From: Rhodoferax sp.
GTDB lineage: Bacteria; Pseudomonadota; Gammaproteobacteria; Burkholderiales; Burkholderiaceae_C
DNA length: 64,000 nucleotides
Assembly: GCF_018780565.1 (NCBI RefSeq)
Contig: NZ_JADMJN010000002.1
Span: forward strand, 434,001 to 498,000
Direction: 5' to 3'
Part shown: positions 1 through 8,177 of the stretch, piece by piece
Numbering within the stretch: the first letter of the stretch is position 1
Layout: the number at the start of each line of letters is the position of its first letter
Notes under the pieces: model-generated
Told to the model about the DNA's origin: nothing
The model's database searches: none
Seen by the model: the letters and a program-made list of their open reading frames with translations, nothing else
Made by a program: the position numbers and the translations under genes

Positions 1-7
1 CTTTTCA

Positions 8-427
8 GTGGCAACGCCTTCCGAGCGACTGTTGCTGTCGCGCGAGCGCTTGCGTCTGGCCCTGCGCGAGACTGCCGCAACTGCAGGGCAGCCCGAGAGC
101 CAGCCGGGGTCATGGTCAAGGCCGAAGTGGCTTGACGGCTTGAATGATCTTCCTGGTGTGTCGGCTGTCATGGATGCCTTGCGCGTCATGGTGCTGCCGA
201 TGGCTCAGCGCAACCCGCTGGGCCTGGTGATGGGCGCAGTGCTGTTGGGTGGTTTGTTGGCATGGAGTCGTCCATGGCGATGGATTTCCACGCCTGCATT
301 GCTCGCAGGCCTGCTGCCACCGTTGCTGGCCACGGCAATGGCGAGCCTGAAACCCATCAACTGGCTAGACATTCTCGCGGCGTTGGTCAAACAGAGTGGC
401 GAACAGAACCCACCATCGGGTTCGTAG
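8..427 (+). CDS. hypothetical membrane protein, possibly 5'-truncated
   Basis: The reading frame is open to the left edge of the window. GTG at 8 is only the first possible start seen, so the gene may begin upstream. The visible 139 residues start with an Arg/Glu-rich amphipathic stretch. Two hydrophobic segments follow at about residues 72-90 and 95-112, separated by a short Arg/Trp turn, and the tail is short and polar. This suggests a small inner-membrane protein with two passes. I do not recognise a family with certainty. Its position beside a DUF3309 gene resembles clusters of small stress-associated membrane proteins in related bacteria, which is inference only. Confidence 0.5.
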   Translation: MATPSERLLLSRERLRLALRETAATAGQPESQPGSWSRPKWLDGLNDLPGVSAVMDALRVMVLPMAQRNPLGLVMGAVLLGGLLAWSRPWRWISTPALLAGLLPPLLATAMASLKPINWLDILAALVKQSGEQNPPSGS

Positions 428-455
428 CTGTTAGTCCGCCCCAACGGCGCGCCGG

Positions 456-614
456 CTATAGCCGACCGGTTAACAGCAGTATGACAATGACAAGCACTAC
501 CAAACCCAGTCCGCCGCTCGGACCGTAGCCCCAAGCTTTGCTGTGTGGCCAGGCTGGAATGGCGCCCAGCAATATCAGTATCAAGAGGATCAACAGGATG
601 GTTCCTAGATTCAT
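456..614 (-). CDS. DUF3309 family small membrane protein
   Basis: A 52-codon gene (MNLGTILLILLIL... ending TGRL). It has an N-terminal hydrophobic helix, a central AIPAWPHS..WGYGPSGGLG segment and a second hydrophobic helix. This is the hallmark layout of DUF3309 proteins, which are about 50 residues with two membrane segments. A good ribosome site (GGAG) lies just upstream of the ATG at 614. The function of the family is unknown. It converges with the preceding plus-strand gene, with 28 bases between stops. The roughly 270 bases from 615 to the next gene hold the divergent upstream regions and no further coding sequence that I can see. Confidence 0.8.
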   Translation of the reverse strand: MNLGTILLILLILILLGAIPAWPHSKAWGYGPSGGLGLVVLVIVILLLTGRL

Positions 615-887
615 GAATATCTCCTTGAAAAAGTGGTCTCGAATAGGGGCTGTACGCCTCTTCGGAATTACCGCTACGTGCGGCGTAATCGGTACATGGC
701 CAGCTTATGGGTTTGCATGCCCAATTTCTGTGCGCTGACGAACACATTGCCGTGCCGCTTTGGGTGCAGTTTCGATTTATGACACAGGAGTCGGTCAGGA
801 ACGCTAAACTGCAATCAAATCTGTCTGCAGCGGACAGTTGTCACGTCACGGCTAATGCAGTGGCAATACAGGGGTGGAGAACTCGAA

Positions 888-1991
888 ATGAAGACGTACA
901 CAAACCTGACAACCCGCGCGGAGAGTCGCACGCTCCAGGTACTGCTGATTGTGGTTTCTATCGCCCTCGGATGGATTCTTCTCCCGTTCTACGAGACGAT
1001 CATGTGGGGCGCGATCATTGCATTGATGTTCAAGCCCTTGCACCGTCGTTTGTTGGTGGCACTTTCACATCGGCGCACGCTGGCTGCGCTGTTGACGCTT
1101 TTGATCGTTGTGACGGTTGTCATTCTTCCGTTTGTACTGCTTACCGCAGCGCTGGCACGCGAGGTGACCGTCATCTATGCCCAACTGCAATCGGGAGAGT
1201 TGAACCCGAGCGTCTATTTCCGGGGCATCTTCAACGCGTTACCCGACTGGATCAGCGCGCTGCTTGCCCGCTTTGGTCTGGGTAACTTTGATGTTCTGCA
1301 GTATCGATTGGGTACTGCGCTGACGCAGGGTAGTCAGTTCATCGCGACCAAGGCGCTCAGCATTGGCCAGAATGCCTTCGAATTCATTGCCAGCCTGTTC
1401 GTTACTTTGTACCTTGCGTTTTTCCTGATCCGGGACGGCGATTTCATGGCGCATGCCATTCGTCGCATGATCCCTTTGGCCCCAGCCCACAAGCTGGAGT
1501 TGTTTGGGAAATTTGCCACGGTGATCCGCGCGACGGTCAAGGGCAATCTGTTGGTGGCGGCGGTTCAGGGTGCGCTGGGAGGTCTCGCGTTCTGGTTTCT
1601 CGGTATCAGCGGGGCCTTGCTATGGGCGGTGTTCATGGCGTTCTGCTCGCTGGTGCCAGCGGTGGGCGCCGGGCTGATTTGGTTGCCGGTGGCAATTTAT
1701 TTCTTTGTGACGGGCGTTGTCTGGAAGGGCGTGGCCCTGACCGCCTTCGGATTGCTGGTGATCGGTTTGATTGACAACCTGCTGCGTCCGCTGCTTGTGG
1801 GTAAGGACACGCGCATGCCGGACTATCTGGTGATGCTTACAACGCTGGGTGGCATGGTGGTATTCGGCATCAATGGCTTTGTCCTGGGGCCAATGATTGC
1901 TGCCATGTTTCTTGCGGTATGGCACATTCATGGCTCGACCCGCACCGAACTGGCGCCCCCGACGGGAATCGAACCCATATCTAGCGCTTAG
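888..1991 (+). CDS. AI-2E family transporter (UPF0118/PerM-like)
   Basis: A 367-residue polytopic membrane protein. It has the family's N-terminal pair of helices, a long amphipathic central region, and the C-terminal block of hydrophobic helices with the conserved GLIDNLLRPLLVG motif followed by MPDYLVML. Members are exporters or exchangers of small molecules; the substrate cannot be told from sequence. The ATG at 888 is preceded by GGTGGAGA, which is why it is preferred over an ATG at 855. The reading frame has no stop before it runs into the antisense strand of the tRNA-Arg gene. The last 13 codons and the TAG are supplied by the tRNA sequence, so the C-terminus after about residue 354 is unlikely to be conserved. 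Confidence 0.88.
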   Translation: MKTYTNLTTRAESRTLQVLLIVVSIALGWILLPFYETIMWGAIIALMFKPLHRRLLVALSHRRTLAALLTLLIVVTVVILPFVLLTAALAREVTVIYAQLQSGELNPSVYFRGIFNALPDWISALLARFGLGNFDVLQYRLGTALTQGSQFIATKALSIGQNAFEFIASLFVTLYLAFFLIRDGDFMAHAIRRMIPLAPAHKLELFGKFATVIRATVKGNLLVAAVQGALGGLAFWFLGISGALLWAVFMAFCSLVPAVGAGLIWLPVAIYFFVTGVVWKGVALTAFGLLVIGLIDNLLRPLLVGKDTRMPDYLVMLTTLGGMVVFGINGFVLGPMIAAMFLAVWHIHGSTRTELAPPTGIEPISSA

Positions 1992-2025
1992 GAGGCGCTC
2001 GTTCTATCCATTGAACTACGGCGGC
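1951..2025 (-). tRNA. tRNA-Arg (anticodon CCT), CCA encoded
   Basis: The reverse strand folds into a cloverleaf. The anticodon stem is AGCGC/GCGCT with loop CTCCTAA, giving anticodon CCT, which reads AGG. The T loop is TTCGATT with a five-pair stem, and the 3' CCA is encoded at 1953-1951. The acceptor stem pairs GCCGCCG with CGGGGGC except for one G-G opposition at pair 4-69. It lies 13 bases after the stop of the VWA gene on the same strand, and its 3' half overlaps the end of the plus-strand transporter gene. Confidence 0.93.
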
Positions 2026-2038
2026 AAGGAGCTGTATT

Positions 2039-3253
2039 CTATTTGGTCAGAAGCCGCATGGCTTCTTCCAGCCCCTTGATGGTGAGCGGAAACATGCGCT
2101 GGTTCATGATCTGCTGCACCACACTGATGCTTTGGCGGTACTGCCACACACCCTGAGGCTCGGGGTTGATCCAGGCAAACTTGGGGAATGCGCTGGTCAG
2201 ACGCTGCAGCCACTCCACGCCGGCCTCTTCATTGTTGTACTCCACACTGCCGCCGGGTTGCAGGATTTCATACGGGCTCATGGTGGCATCGCCAATGAAC
2301 AGCAGTTTGTAGTCCTTGTTGTATTTGCGGATGATGTCCCAGGTGGCAAATTTTTCGCTGAAACGGCGACGGTTGTTCTTCCACATGTAGTCATAGACAC
2401 AGTTGTGGAAATAATAGAACTCCAGGTGTTTGAACTCGGTCTTGGTGGCCGAGAACAGTTCCTCGACCCGCGCAATGTGCTCGTCCATGGTGCCGCCGAC
2501 GTCCATCAGCAGCAGCACTTTCACGTTGTTGTGGCGCTCGGGCACCATTTTGATATCCAGGTAGCCCGCATTGGCGGCGGTGGACTTGATGGTGTCGTCC
2601 AGGTCCAGCTCTTCCTCATGGCCTTCGCGGGCGAATTTGCGCAGGCGGCGCAGTGCCACCTTGATGTTGCGCGTGCCCAGTTCCTGGGTATCGTCGTAGT
2701 CCTTGTAGGCGCGCTGGTCCCAGACCTTGACCGCGCTCTTGTTGCGGCTCTTGTCCTGCCCGATGCGCACACCCTGCGGGTTCTGGCCGTAGGCGCCAAA
2801 GGGAGAGGTGCCGCCGGTGCCAATCCATTTGCTGCCGCCTTCGTGTCGTTCCTTTTGTTCTTCAAAACGCTTTTTCAACGTTTCCATGAGCTCGTCCCAG
2901 CCCATCTTCTCTATCTTGGCGCGTTCTTCCGGGCTCAATTCGAGTTCCAGGTTCTTGCGCAGCCACTCCAGCGGAATATCCTTGGTGAAGTCGGCAATCG
3001 TCTCTACGCCTTTGAAATAGGCGGCAAAGGCGCGGTCGAACTTGTCGTAGTGCTTCTCGTCCTTCACCAGCGTGGTGCGGCTCAGGTAGTAAAAGTCGTC
3101 AATCTTGTAGCCAGTGGGCTCGGTGTCATTGTCCGGCTCTGGCGTGTTGGGGCCAACCACGCCTTCTTTGAGGGCTTCCATCAGGGTCAGGTATTCCTTG
3201 ACCGAAACGGGCAGTTTGGCCGAGCGCAGTGTGTAGAAAAAATCGATCAACAT
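2039..3253 (-). CDS. VWA (CoxE-like) domain protein
   Basis: A 404-residue soluble protein of the CoxE-like VWA family that accompanies MoxR AAA+ ATPases. The N-terminal helical half begins MLIDFFYTLR and carries a charged mid-region. The VWA fold starts near residue 240 with VLLLMDVGGTM in the MIDAS position. The usual DxSxS is DVGGT here, so the first serine is glycine, as is common in this subgroup. Known MoxR/VWA pairs act as chaperones inserting metals or activating client complexes; the client here is unknown. The gene is last of a minus-strand run moxR / small membrane gene / GNAT / VWA with gaps of 20, 2 and 10 bases. Confidence 0.85.
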   Translation of the reverse strand: MLIDFFYTLRSAKLPVSVKEYLTLMEALKEGVVGPNTPEPDNDTEPTGYKIDDFYYLSRTTLVKDEKHYDKFDRAFAAYFKGVETIADFTKDIPLEWLRKNLELELSPEERAKIEKMGWDELMETLKKRFEEQKERHEGGSKWIGTGGTSPFGAYGQNPQGVRIGQDKSRNKSAVKVWDQRAYKDYDDTQELGTRNIKVALRRLRKFAREGHEEELDLDDTIKSTAANAGYLDIKMVPERHNNVKVLLLMDVGGTMDEHIARVEELFSATKTEFKHLEFYYFHNCVYDYMWKNNRRRFSEKFATWDIIRKYNKDYKLLFIGDATMSPYEILQPGGSVEYNNEEAGVEWLQRLTSAFPKFAWINPEPQGVWQYRQSISVVQQIMNQRMFPLTIKGLEEAMRLLTK

Positions 3254-3263
3254 GATGTTTGTC

Positions 3264-3860
3264 CTAGCTACGGGGCTTGTTCAGAAGGTACAGCAACTGG
3301 GCCTTGGCTTCGGGCCATTCCCCGCTGCGCATGCTGTACATCACGGTATCGCGAATCGTGCCATCGCGTCGCAAGGCGTGGCCACGTATCACGCCGTCTT
3401 TTTTGGCGCCCAGCCGTTCAATGGCAGCCTGTGACGCAAAGTTGAAGTTGTCGGTACGCCAGCCCACCACATGGCAGCCCAGGGTCTCGAATGCATGCGT
3501 CAACAACAGCAGCTTGGCGGTGGTGTTGACGTGCGTGCGCTGGCAGCGTTTGGCGTACCAGGTGTAACCGATCTCCACACGTTTTACGGCAGGCAGGATG
3601 TCGTGGTAACTGGTGCTGCCCAGTACCGCGCCGGAGGCCTGGTCGAGCACCGCAAAGGCGAATCGGTTGCCCGCTTCGCGCATGGCCAGGGCATCGGCGA
3701 TGTACTGATGGGTTTGGTCAGGCTCGGGTACGCTGGTAACGCGCAGCTTCCACAACTCGCCATCCGCGGCGGCAGCGCGCAGGCCGACTTCATGGTTCAA
3801 GGCCAGCGGCACCAGCTCAATGCCGCTGGCGGCCAAGGTGATGGGGGCAACGTAGGCCAT
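3264..3860 (-). CDS. GNAT family N-acetyltransferase (RimJ/RimL type)
   Basis: A 198-residue protein. The start is set at the ATG at 3860 (MAYVAPITLA), because upstream codons in the frame are Arg-rich and overlap the neighbouring gene. It carries the GNAT core: FAFAVLD..SGAVLGSTSYHDI, a VEIGYTWYAK strand-helix, then NTTAKLLLLTHAFE and WRTDNFNFASQAAIERLGAKKDG. The last of these is the acetyl-CoA-binding part of RimJ/RimL-like enzymes. It probably transfers an acetyl group to a small molecule or protein N-terminus; the substrate is unknown. It begins 2 bases after the preceding small membrane gene, which implies translational coupling inside the moxR-VWA operon. Confidence 0.82.
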   Translation of the reverse strand: MAYVAPITLAASGIELVPLALNHEVGLRAAAADGELWKLRVTSVPEPDQTHQYIADALAMREAGNRFAFAVLDQASGAVLGSTSYHDILPAVKRVEIGYTWYAKRCQRTHVNTTAKLLLLTHAFETLGCHVVGWRTDNFNFASQAAIERLGAKKDGVIRGHALRRDGTIRDTVMYSMRSGEWPEAKAQLLYLLNKPRS

Positions 3861-3862
3861 GC

Positions 3863-4093
3863 TTACTTCTTGTCGGTGCTGGACTTGCTGCTGTGCTTGC
3901 GCCAGCGTCGAGCCAACTGCAGCCCTATGCCGCCACCCGCGCCCACCAGTACGATGCCCACGATGTTGGCATTGCCGTAACCCTGGCTGAAGATGTCCAG
4001 GCCAAAAAAGCGGCCAATCCAGAACCCCAGCAAGGCGCCGCCGACAAAGCCGACCGCATCTGACAAGCCTTCGATCAACAGCGATTTGTCCAT
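3863..4093 (-). CDS. small glycine-rich membrane protein, unknown function
   Basis: A 76-residue protein with two hydrophobic glycine-rich segments, roughly residues 12-32 and 44-60. It has a Lys/Ser/Asp tail and a positively charged RRWRKH patch after the second helix, consistent with a two-pass inner-membrane protein with a cytoplasmic C-terminus. I do not recognise a named family. It sits between the moxR-like gene (20 bases upstream) and the GNAT gene (2 bases downstream) on the same strand, so it is probably co-expressed with them. Confidence 0.72.
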   Translation of the reverse strand: MDKSLLIEGLSDAVGFVGGALLGFWIGRFFGLDIFSQGYGNANIVGIVLVGAGGGIGLQLARRWRKHSSKSSTDKK

Positions 4094-4113
4094 GGTCTGA
4101 TATTCCGTTGGGC

Positions 4114-4968
4114 TCAGCGGTTGTGGCGTTGCATGAACACCAGCTTTTCAAACAGGGTCACATCCTGCTCGTTCTTGAGCAAGGCGCCCACCAGGGGGGG
4201 TACAGCCACCTTGTCTTCCTTGCTTTGCAGTGCTTCCAGCGGAATGTCTTCTGCCACCAGCAGCTTGAGCCAATCCAGCAGTTCGCTGGTGGAGGGTTTC
4301 TTTTTCAGACCCGGCAGGTTGCGTACATCGTAGAAAGTCTTCATGGCTGCTGACAGCAACTCTTTCTTGAGGCCAGGGAAGTGCACATCCACAATGCTTT
4401 GCATGGTGACGGCGTCCGGGAACTTGATGTAGTGGAAGAAGCAGCGGCGCAAAAAGGCGTCAGGCAGTTCTTTTTCGTTGTTCGAGGTGATGAACACGAG
4501 GGGGCGGTTTTTGGCCTTGATCAGCTGGCGGGTTTCATAGCAATAAAACTCCATGCGGTCGATCTCGCGCAGCAAGTCATTGGGGAACTCGATGTCGGCC
4601 TTGTCGATTTCGTCGATCAACAGTGCCACGGGCTCCTCAGCCGTGAAGGCTTGCCACAACACGCCCTTGACAATGTAGTTGTTGATGTCCTTGACGCGCT
4701 GGCCACCATCCACATCGGCCAGTTGCGAGTCGCGCAGGCGGCTGACCGCATCGTATTCATACAGCCCTTGCTGGGCCTTGGTGGTGGACTTGATATGCCA
4801 TTGCAGCAGGGGCATGCCTAGCGCCTGCGCCACTTCCTCGGCCAGCATGGTCTTGCCGGTGCCGGGCTCGCCCTTGACCAGCAGTGGACGCTTGAGAGTG
4901 ATGGCCGCGTTCACGGACAACATCAAATCCTGGGTGGCGACGTAGTTCTTTGTTCCTTGGAATTTCAT
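4114..4968 (-). CDS. MoxR-family AAA+ ATPase
   Basis: A 284-residue AAA+ ATPase. It has Walker A GEPGTGKT at residues 33-40, Walker B ALLIDEID near residue 117, a sensor-1 segment VFITSNNEKELPD, and the arginine-finger region DAFLRRCFFHYI. The order and spacing fit the MoxR branch that works with VWA partners in metal insertion or complex activation. The VWA partner is encoded three genes downstream at 2039-3253. It is the first gene of this minus-strand operon and is divergent from the cytochrome c gene at 5071, with about 100 bases between them. Confidence 0.88.
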   Translation of the reverse strand: MKFQGTKNYVATQDLMLSVNAAITLKRPLLVKGEPGTGKTMLAEEVAQALGMPLLQWHIKSTTKAQQGLYEYDAVSRLRDSQLADVDGGQRVKDINNYIVKGVLWQAFTAEEPVALLIDEIDKADIEFPNDLLREIDRMEFYCYETRQLIKAKNRPLVFITSNNEKELPDAFLRRCFFHYIKFPDAVTMQSIVDVHFPGLKKELLSAAMKTFYDVRNLPGLKKKPSTSELLDWLKLLVAEDIPLEALQSKEDKVAVPPLVGALLKNEQDVTLFEKLVFMQRHNR

Positions 4969-4997
4969 GGTTCTGGCTCGGTAAGGGGAAACAGCGG

Positions 4998-5026
4998 TTG
5001 GAGGTAGGATTGGTGACCGATATAAT
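4998..5026 (+). promoter_or_regulatory. sigma-70-type promoter for the diheme cytochrome c gene
   Basis: TTGGAG at 4998-5003 and a perfect TATAAT at 5021-5026 are separated by 17 bases. They lie 45 bases ahead of the ATG at 5071, the correct orientation and distance to drive the cytochrome gene. Confidence 0.65.
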
Positions 5027-5070
5027 GCGTCGTTGATTTATCTCAAACACTGGTTGATTGTCCTCTCAAA

Positions 5071-5736
5071 ATGAACAAATTCCTGTCATCGCTGTCTATC
5101 CTGGTTGTCGCTTGTGCGACCGCCTTCTCCGCCAATGCCCAGGAGGTCAAGGGTGACGCCAAAGCCGGTGAGAAAAAAGTCGCCATGTGCATTGGTTGCC
5201 ACGGTATCAAAGGCTACCAGGCCAGCTTTCCTGAAGTCCACAAGGTTCCCATGATTTCAGGTCAGGGTGCCAAGTACATTGTGGCGGCGCTCGCAGCTTA
5301 CAAGAAGGGCGATCGCAAACATCCCACCATGCGCGGTATTGCCGATAACCTGAGCGATCAGGATATGGCTGACCTGGGTGCCTATTACGAAAACCATGGC
5401 AAGGTTGAAGGCGCTGCCGCTGCGGGCAAGGCTGCTGAAGCCAGCCCCAAGGTCGCTGCCTTGCTCAGCAAAGGCACTTGCGTCGCCTGCCATGGCGACA
5501 ATTTCAGCAAGCCGATTGACCCCAGCTACCCCAAGATTGCGGGCCAGCACAGTGATTACCTGTTTGTTGCGCTCAAGTCCTACAAAGACGAAGGCAAAGC
5601 AACCTGGGGTCGCAGCAATGGCGTGATGGGTGGCATTGCCAAACAGTTTTCCAATGCGGAACTGAAGGAACTCGCCGGCTACGTGGGCTCATTGCCGGGT
5701 GAACTCAAGACGGTGCCGCAAGCCAAGTTCCGTTGA
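5071..5736 (+). CDS. diheme cytochrome c (cytochrome c4-like)
   Basis: A 221-residue periplasmic protein. Residues 1-23 form a signal peptide ending SANAQ. Two class-I cytochrome c domains follow, with heme motifs CIGCH (residues 40-44) and CVACH (137-141). Each is followed by a distal Met region, such as PTMRG in the first half and NGVMGG in the second. The two-domain layout of about 200 residues matches cytochrome c4, which shuttles electrons from the bc1 complex to terminal oxidases. The aa3/caa3-type oxidase at 16.6-21.4 kb is a plausible acceptor. It is monocistronic, with a promoter upstream and a strong terminator downstream. Confidence 0.88.
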   Translation: MNKFLSSLSILVVACATAFSANAQEVKGDAKAGEKKVAMCIGCHGIKGYQASFPEVHKVPMISGQGAKYIVAALAAYKKGDRKHPTMRGIADNLSDQDMADLGAYYENHGKVEGAAAAGKAAEASPKVAALLSKGTCVACHGDNFSKPIDPSYPKIAGQHSDYLFVALKSYKDEGKATWGRSNGVMGGIAKQFSNAELKELAGYVGSLPGELKTVPQAKFR

Positions 5737-5755
5737 TCGGATCCTGCCTGAATCG

Positions 5756-5786
5756 AAAAAGCCGCTCATTGAGCGGCTTTTTTATT
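5756..5786 (+). terminator. rho-independent terminator after cytochrome c
   Basis: An 8-bp stem GCCGCTCA/TGAGCGGC with a very short loop (5761-5777) is followed by a T-run. It is preceded by A5, so it could also work for the convergent gene ending at 5810. Confidence 0.85.
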
Positions 5787-5809
5787 TTTTGTGGGGCGGT
5801 TTTTGCTGC

Positions 5810-6313
5810 TCAGGCAAAGACGTTGAGTCGGGCGGCGGCCTGCTGCAGGTGTTTGAATTTTTCCGAGAACGCTTCGGCGACTTTGGCGCCCTTGTCCGTC
5901 GGATTGCCCTTCAAGAGCGCAATACCCTCTTCAAAATCTCTCATGGTGGTGACTGCGGATGCCACAAATTCGGGTGCGTTGGCGTGTGGTGCTGGATCCG
6001 GTTTGGCGATCAGGACACCATCCTTGTTGAGCGCGATTTTGGTGAAAACGCCCCTGTCCCGTCCGTAGGCCAGCTGCTTTTCCAGCGACATATTGGCGAG
6101 ATCGGTCAAGCTGGCATCGGTCACGGCCGGGCTGGAGGGCGTGTAGATGACACCGCTGGTTTTCGGTGCTTCGACTTCGACCGGGGCCTTGACTTTGACT
6201 TCTGCTTTGACTGGTGCAAGCGCAAGCGCAGCGGATTTGCCGGCGTTCGCCTGAGCGTGGGCGTTGGCGTTGGGCGATGGGAAAATCAGGATGTTGGCGA
6301 GGCTGGTTTGCAT
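5810..6313 (-). CDS. hypothetical protein, Ala/Lys/Val-rich
   Basis: A 167-residue protein with no recognised family. Residues 1-30 are only mildly hydrophobic. Residues 30-52 form a repetitive Ala/Val/Lys/Pro stretch (KAEVKVKAPVEVEAP). The C-terminal half, from about residue 65, is a regular mixed helix-strand region containing MSLEKQLAYGRDRGVFTK and ending in an amphipathic helix. No convincing signal peptide, membrane helix or cofactor motif is visible. Codon use matches the neighbours, and the frame is a full-length open frame ending next to a terminator, which supports a real gene. It converges with the cytochrome gene. The 134 bases upstream of it show nothing I can name. Confidence 0.6.
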   Translation of the reverse strand: MQTSLANILIFPSPNANAHAQANAGKSAALALAPVKAEVKVKAPVEVEAPKTSGVIYTPSSPAVTDASLTDLANMSLEKQLAYGRDRGVFTKIALNKDGVLIAKPDPAPHANAPEFVASAVTTMRDFEEGIALLKGNPTDKGAKVAEAFSEKFKHLQQAAARLNVFA

Positions 6314-6447
6314 GGCAATCCCCTTTGGGCAGGTGGTTGCCGAAAGTATGGATCGGGACGCATGCAGCCAACCCGAAAAATAAAGGAGGAATAACCCGGT
6401 ATTTCCCCGACTTTGTTACCTGATGGACGGCGGCAGGGCCTCAGCGC

Positions 6448-6882
6448 TCAATCCTGGGTTGCATGGCGCTGCACGCAAGCGATATAGGCGTCGCCGTCGG
6501 GTGGACGCCCGGCACGCTGGCTTTCCCAGATCATCTGGCCCAGGCAGTCCATGGCCTCGTGGTGCGCGAGATGCAGCGAATTTCGCCGGTGCGTCAACAG
6601 CTCCACCGCTTGCCGGATACCCCGTGGCTGGTCGATGCTGCACTGCTCGCTGATCGACAAGTGCATCGACAAATGCAGGAACGGATTGGTTTTGCCTTCG
6701 TCTGCCAGGTGCATGGTTGCGAGGGCGGCGTCGACATCTGCCAGGGCCGCGTGGTATTCAGGATGCTCGTCAATCCATAAGCTTGCTATTGTTTCAATAG
6801 CATCAAGCGGTTGACCGGCAAGGGCCTTGGCATGAATTGAGCAGAAAAATCGGCGAACATCGGCTTGGGAAGGGGAAAACAT
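6448..6882 (-). CDS. DUF1841 family protein
   Basis: A 144-residue protein whose start MFSPSQADVRRFF and internal NPFLHLSMHLSISEQ..IDQP match DUF1841 proteins, common in beta- and gammaproteobacteria and of unknown function. The ATG at 6882 is chosen because the family begins exactly there, although the frame continues upstream. Residues reading DAIETIASLW are encoded by a copy of the dispersed palindromic element (6785-6802) in antisense orientation. This suggests an in-frame insertion or a chance-compatible helix. It is divergent from the thiolase gene with about 90 bases between them. Confidence 0.8.
   Translation of the reverse strand: MFSPSQADVRRFFCSIHAKALAGQPLDAIETIASLWIDEHPEYHAALADVDAALATMHLADEGKTNPFLHLSMHLSISEQCSIDQPRGIRQAVELLTHRRNSLHLAHHEAMDCLGQMIWESQRAGRPPDGDAYIACVQRHATQD
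6785..6840 (+). repeat. dispersed palindromic element, copy A
   Basis: The 18-bp palindrome GCTATTGTTTCAATAGCA (6785-6802) is followed after 21 bases by GCCTTGGCA at 6824. It lies within the DUF1841 gene on the opposite strand, where the palindrome reads Ala-Ile-Glu-Thr-Ile-Ala. Confidence 0.7.
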
Positions 6883-6974
6883 GATGCTGCCTATTGTCGC
6901 CCCCTGTCGCCGACGCTTCACGCCGCCGCTCCTGCATCAAGCGAAAATACCCATTTTTACTCAGGACGAATGCC

Positions 6975-8177
6975 ATGACCCAAGCCTTCATCTGCGATGC
7001 CATTCGCACCCCCTTCGGCCGCTACGGCGGCGCATTGAGCAGCGTGCGCACGGATGACCTGGGCGCGATCCCGCTCAAGGCCCTGATGGCACGCAACCCC
7101 AACGTGGATTGGCAGGCCGTCACCGACGTGATCTATGGCTGTGCGAACCAGGCCGGTGAAGACAACCGCAATGTGGCTCACATGGCCTCGCTGCTGGCGG
7201 GCCTGCCGATGGATGTCCCGGGCGCCACCATCAACCGTCTGTGCGGTTCGGGTCTGGACGCCGTGGGCACGGCCGCCCGCGCCATCAAGGCCGGTGAAGC
7301 GAGCTTGATGATTGCCGGCGGCGTGGAAAGCATGAGCCGCGCGCCTTTCGTCAGCCCGAAGGCCGAGAGCGCCTTCAGCCGCGTCAATGCGGTCTATGAC
7401 ACCACCATTGGCTGGCGTTTCATCAATAAATTGATGAAAGAAAAATATGGCGTCGATGCCATGCCCGAAACCGCCGAAAACGTCGCCACCGAATTCAAAA
7501 TCGAGCGCGACGCCCAGGACCGGATGGCGCTGGCCAGCCAGATGAAGGCCGTGGCCGCGCAAAAAGCCGGACATCTGGCGCGTGAAATTACGGCCGTGAC
7601 GATTGCCCAGAAAAAAGGCGACCCCATCATCGTCGACAAGGACGAGCACCCGCGCGAAACCAGCCTGGAAGCGCTGGCCAAGCTCAAGGGCGTGGTACGT
7701 CCCGACGGCACGGTGACCGCCGGCAATGCCAGCGGCGTGAACGATGGCGCCTGTGCCCTCTTGCTGGCCGACGAAGCCAGTGCTGCCAAAAATGGCTTGA
7801 CGCCGCGCGCCCGCGTGGTCGGCATGGCCACCGCCGGCGTAGCGCCACGCATCATGGGCATTGGCCCGGCGCCCGCCACGCAAAAGGTACTTGCACTCAC
7901 CGGCCTCACGATTGCGCAGATGGATGTGATTGAGCTCAACGAAGCGTTTGCCGCCCAGGGTCTGGCCGTGTTGCGCATGCTGGGCTTGCAGGACGACGAC
8001 GAGCGCGTCAATGCCTGGGGTGGTGCGATTGCCCTGGGCCACCCACTGGGCGCCTCGGGCGCGCGGCTGGCCACCACGGCCGTCAACCGCCTGCACGCCA
8101 CCGGTGGCCGTTATGCGCTTTGCACCATGTGCATTGGCGTGGGGCAGGGTATTGCGCTGATCCTGGAACGTGTGTGA
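6975..8177 (+). CDS. pcaF: 3-oxoadipyl-CoA thiolase
   Basis: A 400-residue thiolase. MTQAFICDAIRTPFGRYGG at the start and overall similarity to PcaF/PaaJ point to 3-oxoadipyl-CoA thiolase, which cleaves beta-ketoadipyl-CoA to succinyl-CoA and acetyl-CoA at the end of aromatic and phenylacetate degradation. The catalytic residues are present: nucleophile Cys90 in NRLCGSG, the GHPLGASG histidine and the CTMCIGVGQG cysteine near the C-terminus. The ATG at 6975 gives the exact family length. The stop overlaps the GTG start of the next gene (GTGA). A plain acetyl-CoA acyltransferase is the alternative, since no other beta-ketoadipate genes are in this window. Confidence 0.85.
   Translation: MTQAFICDAIRTPFGRYGGALSSVRTDDLGAIPLKALMARNPNVDWQAVTDVIYGCANQAGEDNRNVAHMASLLAGLPMDVPGATINRLCGSGLDAVGTAARAIKAGEASLMIAGGVESMSRAPFVSPKAESAFSRVNAVYDTTIGWRFINKLMKEKYGVDAMPETAENVATEFKIERDAQDRMALASQMKAVAAQKAGHLAREITAVTIAQKKGDPIIVDKDEHPRETSLEALAKLKGVVRPDGTVTAGNASGVNDGACALLLADEASAAKNGLTPRARVVGMATAGVAPRIMGIGPAPATQKVLALTGLTIAQMDVIELNEAFAAQGLAVLRMLGLQDDDERVNAWGGAIALGHPLGASGARLATTAVNRLHATGGRYALCTMCIGVGQGIALILERV

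Noticed and set aside
2132..3445. Long plus-strand open frame opposite the VWA gene
   Set aside because: No ribosome site, no recognisable protein, and it overlaps a clear VWA gene in an operon.
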